64,000 nucleotides of DNA from Branchiostoma floridae. Taxonomy: Eukaryota > Chordata > Leptocardii > Amphioxiformes > Branchiostomatidae. Of the stretch, positions 10,860 through 22,780 are shown piece by piece. Below the pieces are notes generated by a model. The model saw nothing but the letters and a program-made list of their open reading frames with translations, did not search any database and was not told where the DNA came from. Each line of letters begins with the position of its first letter. Position 1 is the stretch's first letter. A program made the translations under genes and the position numbers. The stretch spans positions 8,194,085 to 8,258,084 of the forward strand of contig NC_049981.1 of assembly GCF_000003815.2 (NCBI RefSeq), written 5' to 3'.

Positions 10860-11372
10860 CTGCTCAGTACACCTTGATCGCGGAATGGCCTAGTCTCGCG
10901 TGATCACGAGACTAGGCCCAAGACTTTTGTGGATCTCGCCTGTCCCTTGCCTCTATGTGGAGCAGGGGAGACGGTCTGCCTAAATATCGGAAAACACAGG
11001 AAAGGACAGAAAAACATGGGAAAACACATAAAGGAGCGTGAAATCTACAGATTGCACCATCTTTCCTGTGTTTTCCTGTGCTTTCCTGTGTATTCTGGTA
11101 TTTAGGTAGACCCAGGGCAGGTAGGACTTGGTCAGCACCCAGCCATCATTGCAGTTCAGTTTGGCACCTTCCAACTAAATATAGATATGGCCTGCTTCCT
11201 TAATCTTCCTATGGGCTTTGTGTGATTCTTCTTCGATAATTTTGATGGTGTCCTAGATAGGATTGGCTGGAAGCTGCCCAAATCTTACACATGTATGTGT
11301 GCCTCCCCTTGGAGGGGGGGGGGGGGATCCATGTAAGACTAGGCCATTCCATGATCAAGCTGTACTGAGCAG
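10860..11372. mobile_element. 513-bp element with 37-bp inverted ends and a nested inner palindrome
   Basis: Left end 10860-10896 (CTGCTCAGTACACCTTGATC...) and right end 11336-11372 are inverted repeats with few changes. Inside, 10977-11033 and 11058-11110 form a second inverted repeat of GGAAAACACAGGAAA-type words. A run of nine or more G at about 11315-11327 lies near the right end. No coding content. Confidence 0.85.
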
Positions 11373-11944
11373 ACATTGAAAATTTGGAGGTACGTGTTTT
11401 ACATGTTTTCAAGTGTCGCTGATTAAAGAAATATTCCATTAACTTGGTAATACTAATTTATCTTGAAATTCCATGGACAGATCCTTAACAAAAGATTGGT
11501 AACATAAGATTGCATTACATGATTCATTCATGATTATAGGAGACATTATATGAGCCTATCTTGTTCAAAAGATCTTAAACAATATCTAGGACATCAGTAT
11601 TTTGTGTATCCATGTTGTAACTTCACTTTTCTTAGGTCTTTCAATTCATGTTTTTCCACAATGATATTTTTATGGGGCAGAGAATAATATCATCAAGTTC
11701 CAACAGATGTTAAGGCAAAACATATGAAGATTGATAGATCATACAGGCCACATGGAATGGATATTGACGACCCCATGCATAATGCAGGACACGATGAAGA
11801 CAATTACTTTTGATGCATGATATCTTATCTTCTACAGGCCTTATTTACAATTCATGCTGCTTCCTTGTCACATTGATCCTTTCAGAACTGCATCCAATCT
11901 TTCATTTAGATGATGATGATGATGATGATGATGTGTGTTTTAGT

Positions 11945-12153
11945 TACTGTAAATGCATTAAAGTTCGCGGGGATTTAATGTCGCGGTAGCGGGAAAATGG
12001 ACTTTTCGCGGTGGTTTTAATTTCGCGGTAGCACCATGCACTGTAGTCTACTGTTATGGAAAATTGTTCGTGATGGTTTTGAATTCGCGGTGAAGCAGCC
12101 GCCGCGAAAACTGCGAACATTAATCCACCGCGAACATTTCTGCATTTACAGTA
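11945..12153. mobile_element. CGCGAA foldback MITE, copy 2
   Basis: Well preserved: TACTGTAAATGCATTAAAG to TTTCTGCATTTACAGTA, with several intact CGCGG/CCGCG blocks. It follows a (GATGAT)n run at 11911-11932. Confidence 0.93.
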
Positions 12154-12426
12154 TTCCACAGACATGCCTGCATACAGCCATGTTGACTTGATTATATGGA
12201 TGATATTCCAAATAAAATTCTTGACCAGAAATGGAATAAAGCAGCTGCTAGATGAGTACATATGGAAGCTGCGCAAAAATACAAAAATATCTGAAGATGG
12301 GTGTTGATGTTATAAATGCAAATATCAGTCTTGAACTTTATTTGCAACTGCTTATTTTTGTATTTTGATGTTATTATCAAATCAAGCTTGAAACTGGTTG
12401 CTATTTATCTCATGTTTTATCCTCTG

Positions 12427-12746
12427 CAGGGCTCAAAATGCTTTTTTCACTGGTGCAGGTAATATTGAAGATTACCTGCACCAGACAAATTTTACCTGCA
12501 CCACTCTGAATTTATGAAGTATGGATCATACTAGAATTATTCAGGAACCATTGTTATTTTTTCTTCTATACTTTATAGGTGGTAACAGTCAATGCAGCTA
12601 ATAACAATCTACATACACTTACATTTATGTATAAAACCCAATACATGGACCAGTGCAGGTTAGGTGCAGGTAGACACGAGAAATACCTGCACAGCTCCAA
12701 TTTTACCTGCACTAACCTGCATAAGCAGGTGGTATTTCGAGCCCTG
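12427..12746. mobile_element. CAGGG-family DNA transposon, subfamily B, copy 1
   Basis: Ends CAGGGCTCAAAATGC and TATTTCGAGCCCTG. In place of the GTGCAC words of subfamily A it has clusters of CCTGCA/TGCAGG words. Flanks CTCTG and TTGTG are no longer a clear duplication. Confidence 0.88.
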
Positions 12747-12849
12747 TTGTGTCGTGTGGCCTCTGCCGCCCCGGGGGTGGGCGGAGTCTTAAACAACAGC
12801 CTCTGAGAAGAAACAAGTGATTTGACCAACGTGAGGACATTTTGTGTCA

Positions 12850-13005
12850 AATATTTCCCAAGAGCAGTTTTTTCAATGTATCTCCTGTCCCAGGCATGAT
12901 ATCGTGGCTTAACATTTGGATGACAGGTAGCTTTTGATGCCAAGACAATGTTGGGCAGTTGAGTTTCCTAACATTTGATTTTGGAACTGCAGGGGCATTT
13001 TTGTC
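12850..13005 (+). mobile_element. TACCTCCATG-family fragment
   Basis: Contains GTTTTTTCAATGTATCTCCT, CATTTGGATGACAGGTAGCT and TTTTGGAACTGCAGGGGC, internal blocks of the family, without its ends. Confidence 0.75.
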
Positions 13006-13329
13006 TCATTTATTACTCTCTCAATTGTATAAGAAAGAACACATATCCATATCAAAGTATTCGTTCCTTTGAAAACAACTCATTTTGCAGAAATGTGAAA
13101 GATTAATGCATCTCATGATCCAACAATGGAAAGTCAAGGTCACCTGATGACCTAATCATATCAGGTCGGTTATTCAGTTGACACAACATCAATGTTGGTA
13201 CCCTTCAGCATGGATGTCAACCCTTATGCAATACTTGCTCTTTCCTATGCAATGTATTACCACTAGTCAATATGTATCCAGTACCTCCCAGCAATAAGGT
13301 CAGGGCAGGATATTGTAAATATAGGGTTA

Positions 13330-13643
13330 ATGACCCGCCCCGAGGTGAGTTAAAAAAGAAAAAGTTAAAGTACTTCCCACGCCTGATGGCGCATAGGGCG
13401 GCGCCCATCTCCGTTTCAGTAGCCCTTGGGCCACATAACGCAATTACTACAGCAGGGGGCTTTTCCACTGGTAGTGTTGTGTGTTCAACTTCCATACTCT
13501 CCTGAATGCTGAGTGCTAAGCAGAGGAAGAAGCATGTACCATTTTTAAAGTCTTTGGTATGGCCGGCCAGTCTTTGGCCGGGGATCAAACTCATGACCTA
13601 CCGAATGCAAGGCGAACACTCTACCCACTAGGCCATTGCACCC
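13330..13643 (-). mobile_element. tRNA-derived SINE, minus strand
   Basis: On the minus strand from 13643: GGGTGCAATGGCCTAGTGGG (box A TGGCCTAGTGG), then a box-B-like GAGTTTGATCCCCGGCC, followed by an A/T-poor body with GGTACATGCTTCTTCC and TATGTGGCCCAAGGGC and a T-rich end. The 3' limit is uncertain. Its 5' end touches the hairpin at 13642. Confidence 0.7.
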
Positions 13644-13797
13644 ACTTTCCTTCGGTGTATACGGTGCCATAATTCATGTCCTGTTCCTATAACCACCGAA
13701 TGAAGCAACCAAGTCCATGTAGCGGACGATGTCGTGTATGAGGTGGTTATAGGAACAGGCCATGAATTATGGCACCGTATACACCGAAGGAAAGTGG
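13642..13797. mobile_element. Hairpin element, 56-bp arms with one mismatch
   Basis: Arms 13642-13697 and 13742-13797 are inverted copies identical but for one base, around a 44-base loop. Each starts CCACTTTCCTTCGGTGTATA. This is the least diverged foldback in the window, so probably recent. Confidence 0.93.
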
Positions 13798-14751
13798 TTA
13801 ATTAAAGTTATTATTACACGGACATTGTCATACATGTATATGGAGCCGTGATGTGCATTACATTAACGTTAGTCGTTACATAGCAACGTTAGCTTATAGA
13901 TGAGATCCAGTGTGTTCGTCCAGCCCTTTTCTTCCTTTCAAACCTTTTTAACTGTGTGGCTGGGCGATAACATCTCACCACAACTCCCTGCACCTGCTGT
14001 TAACGTCACTGTTTGTGATCTATTCGCATATTTTGTTTGTCTTTGTGAGCCGAGCGTCATTTTGTGGCTCTCGTTGCCAGCGTTGTAAGGATTTCTCTAC
14101 TCACTAATGGTTAACAATGCCCTGATAATGAGACCTAAACCCTATATTATGTGATAATATCAAATACAAGATGTCGCAGCCTTGATTAACCAATGGATAT
14201 GGAGTTATGTGACAAACCCCTTCAGACCCACCTGCTGATGGAAATTTTTACAATGTTTTTTTGCAATCATGACACAAGCACATGTCTTTTAGTTTAACAC
14301 CTTTTATTTGCACTTAAGATGCAGATCCCCTCTCTGGTGGGATACCCGGCCCCCGACCCTTCCACCTTTTCATGGTGTGAGGGCCCAAATGTGTTTCAAC
14401 CACAAACTCAAAGATATTTAAGATTTTCATTTTGCCTCTGAATCTAAGTGAACTGAAATGAATTCATCAGTGCAATGAATCCATCAGTACCACTTTGTAT
14501 ATTAGTATTATTACTACGTGTACTTAAGTAGTAGGAGATTTAAACTCTACTGCCTATTGATGAGCAAAGAAACTTATGCTAGCACTCCACCCCCATACAT
14601 ACACCCACTCTCTCTTTCCAACACAAATATCACCAGCCAGACATTAATTCATCAACTCCCCATATATGAAATTATTACAGTTTACTCCTACACATAGAGA
14701 TTTTGACACAAGCTTGCAATTCATCCACATTCTCAGTCAGAGTAATGACTT

Positions 14752-15487
14752 ATTACCTCCATGAAAATGGAGGTATAGTTTTTGGTGTGTCTGTGTGTAT
14801 GTGGGGTCTGTCGGTGTGTCTGTCTGTGTTTCCGTAGATTTGTGGTCATCATAACTCTAGAACCCCTGGATGGATTGTAATGATATTTAGTATATGGGTA
14901 GGGGTTGGGAAGACAAAGATCAAGGTCAATTTTGGGCCACCTTGTTTGCCACCTTGGTACTGCAGCAGAACTTCGATTTTTCGTATCTTTTGGCCTGGTC
15001 TTGATTTTTTGGTGGCAGATCTGTCTGGCAGGTCATCTCTGCCAAAGATACCTGGGTACTAAATATCATGGAAATCTGTCTTTCCTATGTTACGTTATGC
15101 TCCTTGGTATATTTTCGAAAAATGTCCCTGCAGTTCCAGAGCAAGCTGCTAGGGGCCCCAAACATACATCACTTATTCCTTACATCACAAGCTACCTGCC
15201 ACCAAGAAATTAAGACCATGGCATATCCAGGTCAAAAGATTAAAAAAATTGAAGTTCTGCTCCAGTACCAAGGTCACATACCAGGGGGCCCAAATGCACC
15301 TTTGTCTTCCCAACCCTTACCTACATGTTATTATGTACATACCAAATATAATTGTAATACATCCAGAGGTTCTAGAGTTATGCTGACTGCAAATATCCGG
15401 AAACAGACAGACAAAAATGCCAAAAACTATGCCTCCATTTTTCATGAATGTAAATATAACACCCATGTATATTTTATGGAGGTAATT
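14752..15487 (+). mobile_element. TACCTCCATG-family element, compact complete copy
   Basis: Starts ATTACCTCCATGAAAATGG and ends ATTTTATGGAGGTAATTA, inverted ends. Order inside: GTGTCTGT run, ATAACTCTAGAACCCCTGGA, GGTACTGCAGCAGAAC, TGGTCTTGATTTTTTGGTGG, GTCCCTGCAGTTCCAGAGC and CTAGGGGCCCCAAACATAC. The 162-codon open frame at 15068-15556 is repeat sequence. Confidence 0.88.
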
Positions 15488-16925
15488 ATACTAAAAGTCC
15501 TCAGTCGGAATTTTTGTTTTCAGGCATATACTGCCATCATGCTGATACGTTTTTGAACAGCAGAACAAAGTTTGGCTGGGCCATAAAGATTGGCTCTCAT
15601 TCAGTACAGAAAAGGTATAATACTTTTATAGTTGCTCTGCATGTCTATGACTAGATTTCAACAAGTTTTAACTTTACTGCTCTAAGCATACCTTTACTGC
15701 TCTAAGCATACATTTCTTTATACATCATCAGTATGTACAACATTACCTGTAGGAATACGTGTAAGTTTACATGTATTACGTGATGTGGCTAAACCATAAA
15801 CGTTCGGGAGAATGAACAAAACAGTAAAACCTCCAGTAGAGCAGTTGGGTTCCTACTGTTTACAATCTGTTGATGATGACAAAGACTAACAGTTACGGGA
15901 TAATCATTTGCAAGGAGCATCCATCATGTTTTAGCACTTCACAGGGAAGATGAAGCGGCCCAGCAAAGGGCCATAGACTGTATATATTGACATTTCATGG
16001 CTGGCTGACATTCAAAGGGGCTGACTCTTTTACTTTCTTTGGTAATGGCAGTATAGGCCATTTTGTGTTTACAGTCTGTGATGAACATGTCAGATCTAAG
16101 CCATGGCTTCGGTCTTCACCAACAGTATGGTGATAGAAACATCTTTACTATTTCATTTACTAACGATAGCCTTATATCTAAACATGTACACTATGACATT
16201 GAGATCATTCTGCAGATTAGTGTGATTTGTTGTGACATTTCACAACCCTGGGTTAAAGGTACGAAGTATTGTCTGCCTATCTGTGTTTTTTCTGCACTGC
16301 AGTTTCTGTGTGTTCTGCTAAAAGGCAAATTACCCTTATGCCAAAAGTGTTGTTTGTAATGTGGAAGCTTTTTATGATTACTATCATTATCTGGTTTTCA
16401 GCTTGATCGGAGTCTTGTGGCAAAAAATCAAGGGTTGCTGTTTCTTTTTGTTTTCAATGCATTACCGGTAATGTGCTGTAAGCACAGGGCTCCCTTAGAA
16501 ATCAGTCTGCTATACTGAAGGGACTTATAGAATACTATAAGATCAATGTCTGAACAAATGTTTATAATGTGATGAGTTCACAAAAACAAACCACCTCAAA
16601 CGTGTATTACTATACTGATGAATCGGCCAATGACAGAAGAATACTTCCAAGAATAGTTTCATCAGGTTGGTAGAATATAGGATATATTAGAATTCTTTTT
16701 ATACAACCAGTTAGTACTTACATAGCTTACGTTTCAATGTCTCTCAGACACCTTCGTCAGAGCTTCTAACTGGAGTTCTGCTTCTCATCGCTATATGTAG
16801 CCGATGTAGGTGGCGCTTTTGTGGTGAGAAAGCAATTCCAAACGTGGCTAAGCTTGTATCCTCCCTCGTCCCAGTTCATCACTGGCGTTGAATGTCTAAT
16901 TCTTATATTTTCTGTTGTATTCCCT
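15488..16925. other. No gene recognised
   Basis: AT-rich. A 20-base direct duplication (TTTACTGCTCTAAGCATAC) lies at about 15671-15711. The open frame at 16063-16359 has no domain. Confidence 0.65.
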
Positions 16926-17020
16926 CTGTAAATGCAAAAATATTCCTGGTAGTTTTATGTTTGCGGTGACCACCTCACCGCAAACTTAAAACCACCGCGA
17001 ACTTAAGTGCATTTACAGTA
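16926..17020. mobile_element. CGCGAA foldback MITE, internally deleted copy
   Basis: CTGTAAATGCAAAAATATT at the left and AAGTGCATTTACAGTA at the right, with about half the interior missing. Confidence 0.85.
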
Positions 17021-17084
17021 TATGGAATTGTTGTATATTGTTCTGAACTAATCTCCCAATGTATTGATCGCTGCCGGCAACGGA

Positions 17085-17385
17085 AGTGGATCATATGCTA
17101 ATAAGCCTGCAGCACTTTTTTTTTTCTGTTCGAAAAGGCAATTTTTCCGTAAATATACATGTAGTCAGTAATGGAAATTTTTGTCATCAAAAAAATGCCT
17201 GTTCAAGCGCAATACCCTGCCACCAGTGGCTATATCCTTCGCATGCCTCTATTCCTTGATGGTATTCTGTAATACCACACTGGCGGCCACAAACTCCGGG
17301 TTTAATTCCAGATTTTCCCGTCTTCGTGCAGGCCTCAGGATGTCATTCTTTGTTGAGGACGTACTCTGTGTCTTATCTATAGGAC
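17085..17385 (+). repeat. Unnamed dispersed repeat, copy 2 (uninterrupted)
   Basis: Aligns with 6780-6983 plus 7336-7445 and has no CAGGG element between TTCCTTGAT and GGCCAC. Function and family unknown. Confidence 0.8.
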
Positions 17386-18148
17386 AGTGTTTGTTTGCAA
17401 GCAAAAAGTAATAATCTGCTACATGACGAAAATAAAGAATTCTCCCGCCATTTTTAATTTGCGAGCAAGAGGTCACTGTGTGTCACACACGCACCACAAT
17501 AGAATCCTGCACTGCGGGTGTTCCGCAATTCTCTGAACGCATGTCTAAAGACAACCGTTGCCCACAACAATAGACAATAACAGTCGCACAACTATATAAG
17601 TGTTGTCTGTCTAAAGGGGCCTAAAAGATTTCAAAATCTAGACCCCGAACCCCCTAGATTTGTCGTGCCTTCCGCCTACCAAAACGGATAGAACTGTTTG
17701 CATTTTTGCATCATAAAGGGGCCTATGCCTTTGGCTGTGGACCACAGTTGTCCTTAACCAATCAAGCTTTAATAGTACCACTGAGACCATTAAATGGTGC
17801 TATGATATTCTCTGCTACAATTGTAGACCCCAGTGGGATATCTCCTTACATTAAAGTGTGCCCACCATTTCAATGCCTGTGCAGTAAGATATTTCTCATT
17901 CTCCCCATGCCTGTGGCAGTGTTTGTTCATTTGCGTGGAAAGGCAACAAGGAAATTTGAGACAGCAGCCCCGATTCAATGCTACATTAGTTTCCCAAGTT
18001 AGCATGATGTGAGATAAATCTAGATCTGTGATTTGCTTTCCTCCAGTCTCAGCACATAGGCAACCATTAAGGAGAGCAAGCCCTAATTCCTTTTTGATTG
18101 CAAAGAAGCCCATATCAGGAATTCAGTGCTAAGTCATCTGTAGCAATA
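17386..18148. other. No gene recognised
   Basis: The two overlapping open frames (17706-18002 + and 17790-18113 -) have no domain I know. Composition is unremarkable. Confidence 0.6.
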
Positions 18149-18355
18149 TACTGTAAAAGCAGAAATGTTCACAGTGGTTTTATGTCCGCGTTGCCAATTT
18201 ACTGCAAACTCAAAACCACCGGGATTATTTTTCCATTACAGTACTAATACGTGACTACAGATGATGGCGCTACCTCAAACTCAAAACCACCGCGATCACT
18301 CCATTTTCCTGCTACCGTGAATTAAATCCCTGCAAACTTAAATTCATGTACCGTA
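18149..18355. mobile_element. CGCGAA foldback MITE, diverged copy
   Basis: TACTGTAAAAGCAGAAATG to AAATTCATGTACCGTA, with many CpG positions changed to TG or CA, consistent with age and CpG decay. Confidence 0.88.
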
Positions 18356-18569
18356 CAATGTGTTTTACCCATAATAAACTGATATTGGCAGCATGGAAAT
18401 ATAATAAGTGGCATACAAATGTAAGTGGCAGCATGGAAATATGACGCTGATAATGTACAATGTGATGGATTTTGAATTGCTTCCTCTGTATTCTAATTTT
18501 TTATCATGTGCAATTGTCAATGTTACAATGTCTAATCAGATGTTAAGGAGAGGCAGTTTGCCCAAATCT

Positions 18570-18720
18570 CAATACAAAAATGCTTGCTGCAGTTCCAAAG
18601 AAGTTGGTAGGTGGCCCAAACTTGCACCATTTACTCCCTGTCCCAATTTCTATCTGCTACTAGAAGGCACTAGCAGAAAGTTTGACCTTTGATTGACGCT
18701 CCACGGCAGTACAGTGTTCT
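18570..18720 (-). mobile_element. TACCTCCATG-family fragment, inverted
   Basis: ACAAAAATGCTTGCTGCAGTTCC, TAGGTGGCCCAAACTTG and TGTCCCAATTTCTATCTGC match internal blocks of the family. Confidence 0.6.
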
Positions 18721-18989
18721 CACCAGGCCTTTTCAGCATAGCACAATGCTGCTCTTTGCATGTATCATATTCATATTGCATTATCAGTTTTTCCTGAAAC
18801 AAACAGATGCCATCATCCCAGACAGTCATTGTTACCCCCCTTTCCTGAGATAATGATGTGTTCTCAACTTCTTTGCAATTCAGCGAAATGCTGGAAAGTC
18901 AGTACGTTGGGACCGCCCCCAAAACCTGGGTTTGAACACTACTAGATGTGCGTATGCAATTGGAGGTACGGTAATACTGGAACTCCTTT

Positions 18990-19065
18990 TCAGCTGTTTC
19001 GTAAAGGAAAGTAGTTTTAAGTGCCTTTCCCAAGGGCACAACATTGAAGACCCCAAAACTGTAGA
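18990..19065 (-). mobile_element. SINE central-domain fragment
   Basis: On the minus strand it reads TTGTGCCCTTGGGAAAGGCA then CTTAAAACTACTTTCC, the same domain as the SINE at 59756-60155. No tRNA head is recognisable. Confidence 0.65.
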
Positions 19066-19082
19066 TTCTGACTCAACAGCCA

Positions 19083-19415
19083 CAGGGAAATACTTTTTTC
19101 TGCATACCTGCAGTGGTGAAGGTAACATTGAAAATTACCTGCACCAGACAAGTTTTACCTGCAACACTTCGGGAATTTAGGAAGTATGGATCATACTAAC
19201 ATTAGTCAGGAACTATAGCAATTTTTTTTTCTTTGTTACTTTATAGGTGGTAACAGCTGATAACAATCCACATACACCTACATCACATGACATTTATGTA
19301 GAAAACCCAGTACATGGACCAGTGCAGGTTAGGTGCAGGTAGACACCAGAAATACCTGCACAGCTCCAATTTTACGGGCACTAACCTGCATATGCAGGTG
19401 GTATTTCGAGCCCTC
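19083..19415. mobile_element. CAGGG-family DNA transposon, subfamily B, copy 2
   Basis: Left end CAGGGAAATACTTTTTTC has lost CTCG; right end is GTATTTCGAGCCCTC. Interior words are CCTGCA type. Flanks AGCCA and AGACC are a possible decayed 5-bp duplication. Confidence 0.85.
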
Positions 19416-19525
19416 AGACCACAATCACAGGGTGATGGTGACACCACTGTTGTGTTGGTGAATGATCTGACTTCCCTCTGGTTGCCTGCAGGAAGTATAA
19501 CATGGTTCCTGTTCTGTTTTCCCAG

Positions 19526-19628
19526 GTGGCAGGCAGAATACCTGAGATACCTATGTGAGAAAAGTGGGACCACTAAGTCTTGTCTTGTTGCTGGTCCAGA
19601 CGGAGTGTCACCAACTTCACCCTCCATA
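19526..19628 (+). CDS. Exon-like segment of an unidentified gene
   Basis: A strong acceptor (CCTGTTCTGTTTTCCCAG) and a consensus donor (ATA|gtaagt) bracket 103 bases that read WQAEYLRYLCEKSGTTKSC and then VAGPDGVSPTSPSI in one open frame, phase 2 in and phase 0 out. The peptide looks protein-like but I do not recognise the family. No neighbouring exon is clear. The longer frame 19314-19751 that contains it starts inside a transposon and is not itself a gene. Confidence 0.35.
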
Positions 19629-19639
19629 GTAAGTAAAAC

Positions 19640-20960
19640 TACTTTAGTTGGGTATGCAGGCTTTTCTCATGTCAGATACAAATATTTCTGTGGGAATGAA
19701 GCAAGCAATGCAAGGCTAGGGTGTAGCGGAAAGGAGCCTTTCTTTGGTTAACCGTTTTAGGTATTGTTTTCAACTGTTTACCCATGTTATTTACTGGTAG
19801 CAGCTTTACATGTGCTGTGTGCAGGCTCATCCATGATGAGATGTATTGCTCAAGGTTACGTGTACATGGTTGACTTCTTCAACAACATTTATTAAGTTGT
19901 GCCGTCTTCTTTCTTTGTTTACATTTCTTAAGCCCATTCCATTTCCTTCTTTGAGAGTTTACAAGGTCACTGTTACCAATATGTATATCAGGTCCTTATG
20001 AGTTTTATCAGTAAAGATGACAGACTCAGTACTGTCAATGACAGCTGACATGTCTGATACATAAGACACCTTTCTTACACTTAGGGTCAAATAAAAAAGG
20101 GTTTGACAAAAAAAAATTGCCATATTATGAAATCAAAGTGGTCAGGAAGGTTGAACAAATGACTAAACACACAGAATATAGTATACCAAACAATAGCTTC
20201 TTCATTTTTGTTCTTTCACATCTTCTTTGACCTTGTGATGTTCTATGACAATAGTATACGTTTTCTGATATTCATTATTGCAATGCACTGCATACACATG
20301 TATATTTGCTTATTTTGTGAAGGTGCCTTGTGCAATTTAGAGTATGGTTGGAACATCTTTTTTTTTTTAAATTGGTACGCGAATGTCGTCCATATACAAA
20401 AATGTAATCAAATCAACATGGTCTCTTTGACATCCAACACGTTTTTTGCTTCATGTGAACAGACCCACTGCGTCGGGTGACAGATATTTTATGGCTGGTT
20501 CCACCTCAGGGTTGGTTAACATAAGTTTGTAGTAGTAGTACATCGAATTGCTTTTTTAAAAAACATTGTCTACCTGGATGTCAAACCTTTATAGACTATG
20601 TCTATATTTATTGCCTAAAACATGTTTGGGTAAGCTGCTGATTTTTCAGTCCATTTCCACTTGTTAGCCGGGGGTTCTATTGGGTACCAGGAGAACAAGG
20701 TGACTTGCTTGTGATTAGGGAAGCTGGAAGTAACGTGATTTGCAGCCAGGCTGGGAATGGAAAAAAGATTATGGCCAATTTGGGAGCATAAGGGCAAAAT
20801 ATGCAATCATGCCCCACTGGCGCCATGTGAAGGAGAATGTATGAATGTTTCTATGGAAGCAGCATGTTCCAGAGCCTGTCTGTCTGATGACTATGCAGCT
20901 GCTAACAACTGCAGGGCTGTCTAAAACCTTCCTTTGTGTTGAGTACAAAATAGCTAACCT
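19640..20960. other. No gene recognised
   Basis: AT-rich; open frames at 20208-20480 (+), 20615-20806 (-) and 20769-20969 (-) lack domains. Confidence 0.6.
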
Positions 20961-20969
20961 CCAACACAC

Positions 20970-21465
20970 GCTTTGACAGAGCTACATGTGCTCAGCCACG
21001 AGACACGGCCAAACCCCTCGCTGATCTCGATTTGGCTGACGATATTGCTTTTCTGGAAAACTAAATAGAATTGGCACAAAACCTTCTCAGTAAAGTAGAA
21101 ACCTCATGTAAAAAAATTAGTTTGTACCTCCATGCTTCCAAGACAAAGTACATACATTTAAATCCAACAACCCATAGTCAACTTTTGGCCTTTTATGGTA
21201 CCGAAATTGAGCAAATACCTAGAAGGTTACCCTGACAGTGGGCATGACAAGTCATGGATGCTAGGATAGCACAGGCATGGAGTGCCCTTCATTCACTGTA
21301 CACAATTTTTAAGTCTCCTATTAGAAGACAAACTAAGACAAAAGTGTTTCAGACATGTATCAAAGCTATTCTTCTTTATAGTATATCACTATATGGGTCA
21401 AAATTATGAATACTGAACTCTCTAGAAAACTCAACTAAGATACTGCATAGTCGGTTCAGTTAAAA
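20970..21465 (+). pseudogene. LINE reverse transcriptase fragment with stops
   Basis: One frame encodes LADLDLADDIAFLEN, a variant of the reverse transcriptase FADD box. It continues through AQNLLSKVETSCK, HASKTKYIHLNP, RIAQAWSALHSLYTIFKSP, FQTCIKAILLYSISLYGS and LNSLENSTKILHSRF. This is the palm-to-thumb region of a non-LTR retrotransposon. At least five stops interrupt the single frame, so it is inactive. No endonuclease or 3' end is found next to it. Confidence 0.82.
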
Positions 21466-21489
21466 CATCGGAATCCATGGATTCCTTAC

Positions 21490-22555
21490 ATGCAGATTGC
21501 TTTGTGCAAATGTCATTGAGATGTGCAGGATTCTGATGCATTCAGGATCTTGATGCATTCAGGATCAATTGTAATGCTGGCATGGGGTCTAGCATGTTGG
21601 ATGGCTTGGGGGCTGGGGTCAACATCACAAGGTCAAGAGTTGCTCTGGTGCAAATAGATGTCATCCAGTTTGCCACCTCCTACTCACATGCAGCAACCGA
21701 TGATACAACAGCTGACCTTCACTTTGGTCCCACTATGTTTTGAAATACACAATCTGGAAAACACTGAAGGACATATAAAGGCCCATGGTTTTATCCGTTT
21801 GACAGCAAACGTTTTTTCGGTCACAATGCAAACTCGCACCAACAGGCAAACTGTTTCAGTTCGTTGAAAAAGGCATGGTAATTTGACCTCTGACCCGCTG
21901 ATGTTGTTGTGACCCTGCACAATCTTGTACTTCTGTGTGAGGTTATCGGTCTTGATCGAACTGAGCCAGTGTCTTGCTGAAGCCGTGTTCCTCCATTGCC
22001 CTGGAAATGCCTCAGTCTGAAAACATTCATTCTGGTTCCGATATACAAATACATGCTGTGATGTTTCCCCTGCATCACCTGACACATCCCCCTCCGATAT
22101 CAGGACTGACAGATTAGAAATTCTACTTCTCACCGTGTTGCCACTAACTATGAACGCACGTGTCCAGATGTAAGCTGGATCCACGTTGCTTCTGCATTCG
22201 AGATGACAATATGCCATTCTAGATGATTACAAACCGTTTCAGATTCCGAACAATCTTTTGGAATCCAAAATGGATGGTTTATTATGACAAAGAAATGGAT
22301 AGAACCATTGCAATTTTGTATTATGAACGGGGCCAAAGTAGGAAGAAATCTATGTAGAATAGTTTGCTTTGAATAGTAAAATATTGCTATCTTTTAGCAA
22401 GGGCAAACTCTACCTATTGCCACATTTACTGACCACAACTAGTGCAGTTTTGATTAGCTATTCTTCAAGAAGAGGTTGGGTCAAGGAGTTTTGGGTTCGT
22501 GGGTTCGTGGTCAGTTTTCAGCTTTTCCATATTCAATATTCGGTATGTAGGTAGT
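21490..22555. other. No gene recognised; contains a 177-codon minus-strand open frame
   Basis: The minus-strand frame at 21684-22217 is the longest outside NDST. It contains SGDAGETSQHVFVYRNQ but no domain I know, and it has no convincing splice or start context. Confidence 0.5.
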
Positions 22556-22559
22556 TGTT

Positions 22560-22690
22560 AATGAGACTTCGAAACTATTAGATTTTGGGCCCCCTGACGG
22601 CTTTCTATGGTACTGCAACAGAACTTCCCGGTTTGATATCTCGAGTTCCAGACATGCTACGGTCGTGAATATTGAAACCGTGTAGTTACA
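22560..22690 (+). mobile_element. TACCTCCATG-family fragment
   Basis: ATTAGATTTTGGGCCCCCTG, GGTACTGCAACAGAACTTCC and TTTGATATCTCGAGTTCC are consecutive internal blocks of the family. Confidence 0.8.
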
Positions 22691-22780
22691 ATTTTGAGTT
22701 ATCGTCAATGCATACTATAGTTAGGTAAATTCAAATTGCTGCTTCCTACACAGTGAGTTTAGCAAATATTGGAACTGGAT

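Noticed and set aside
15068-15556. 162-codon + open frame
   Set aside because: It lies within a TACCTCCATG-family element and its peptide recurs in pieces in other copies; no domain.
19314-19751. 145-codon + open frame as a gene
   Set aside because: It starts inside a CAGGG-family transposon. Only the 19526-19628 part, bracketed by splice signals, is exon-like.
21684-22217. 177-codon minus-strand open frame, longest outside NDST
   Set aside because: No domain recognised, no splice-site support, ordinary surroundings. Kept only as a note in the region entry.
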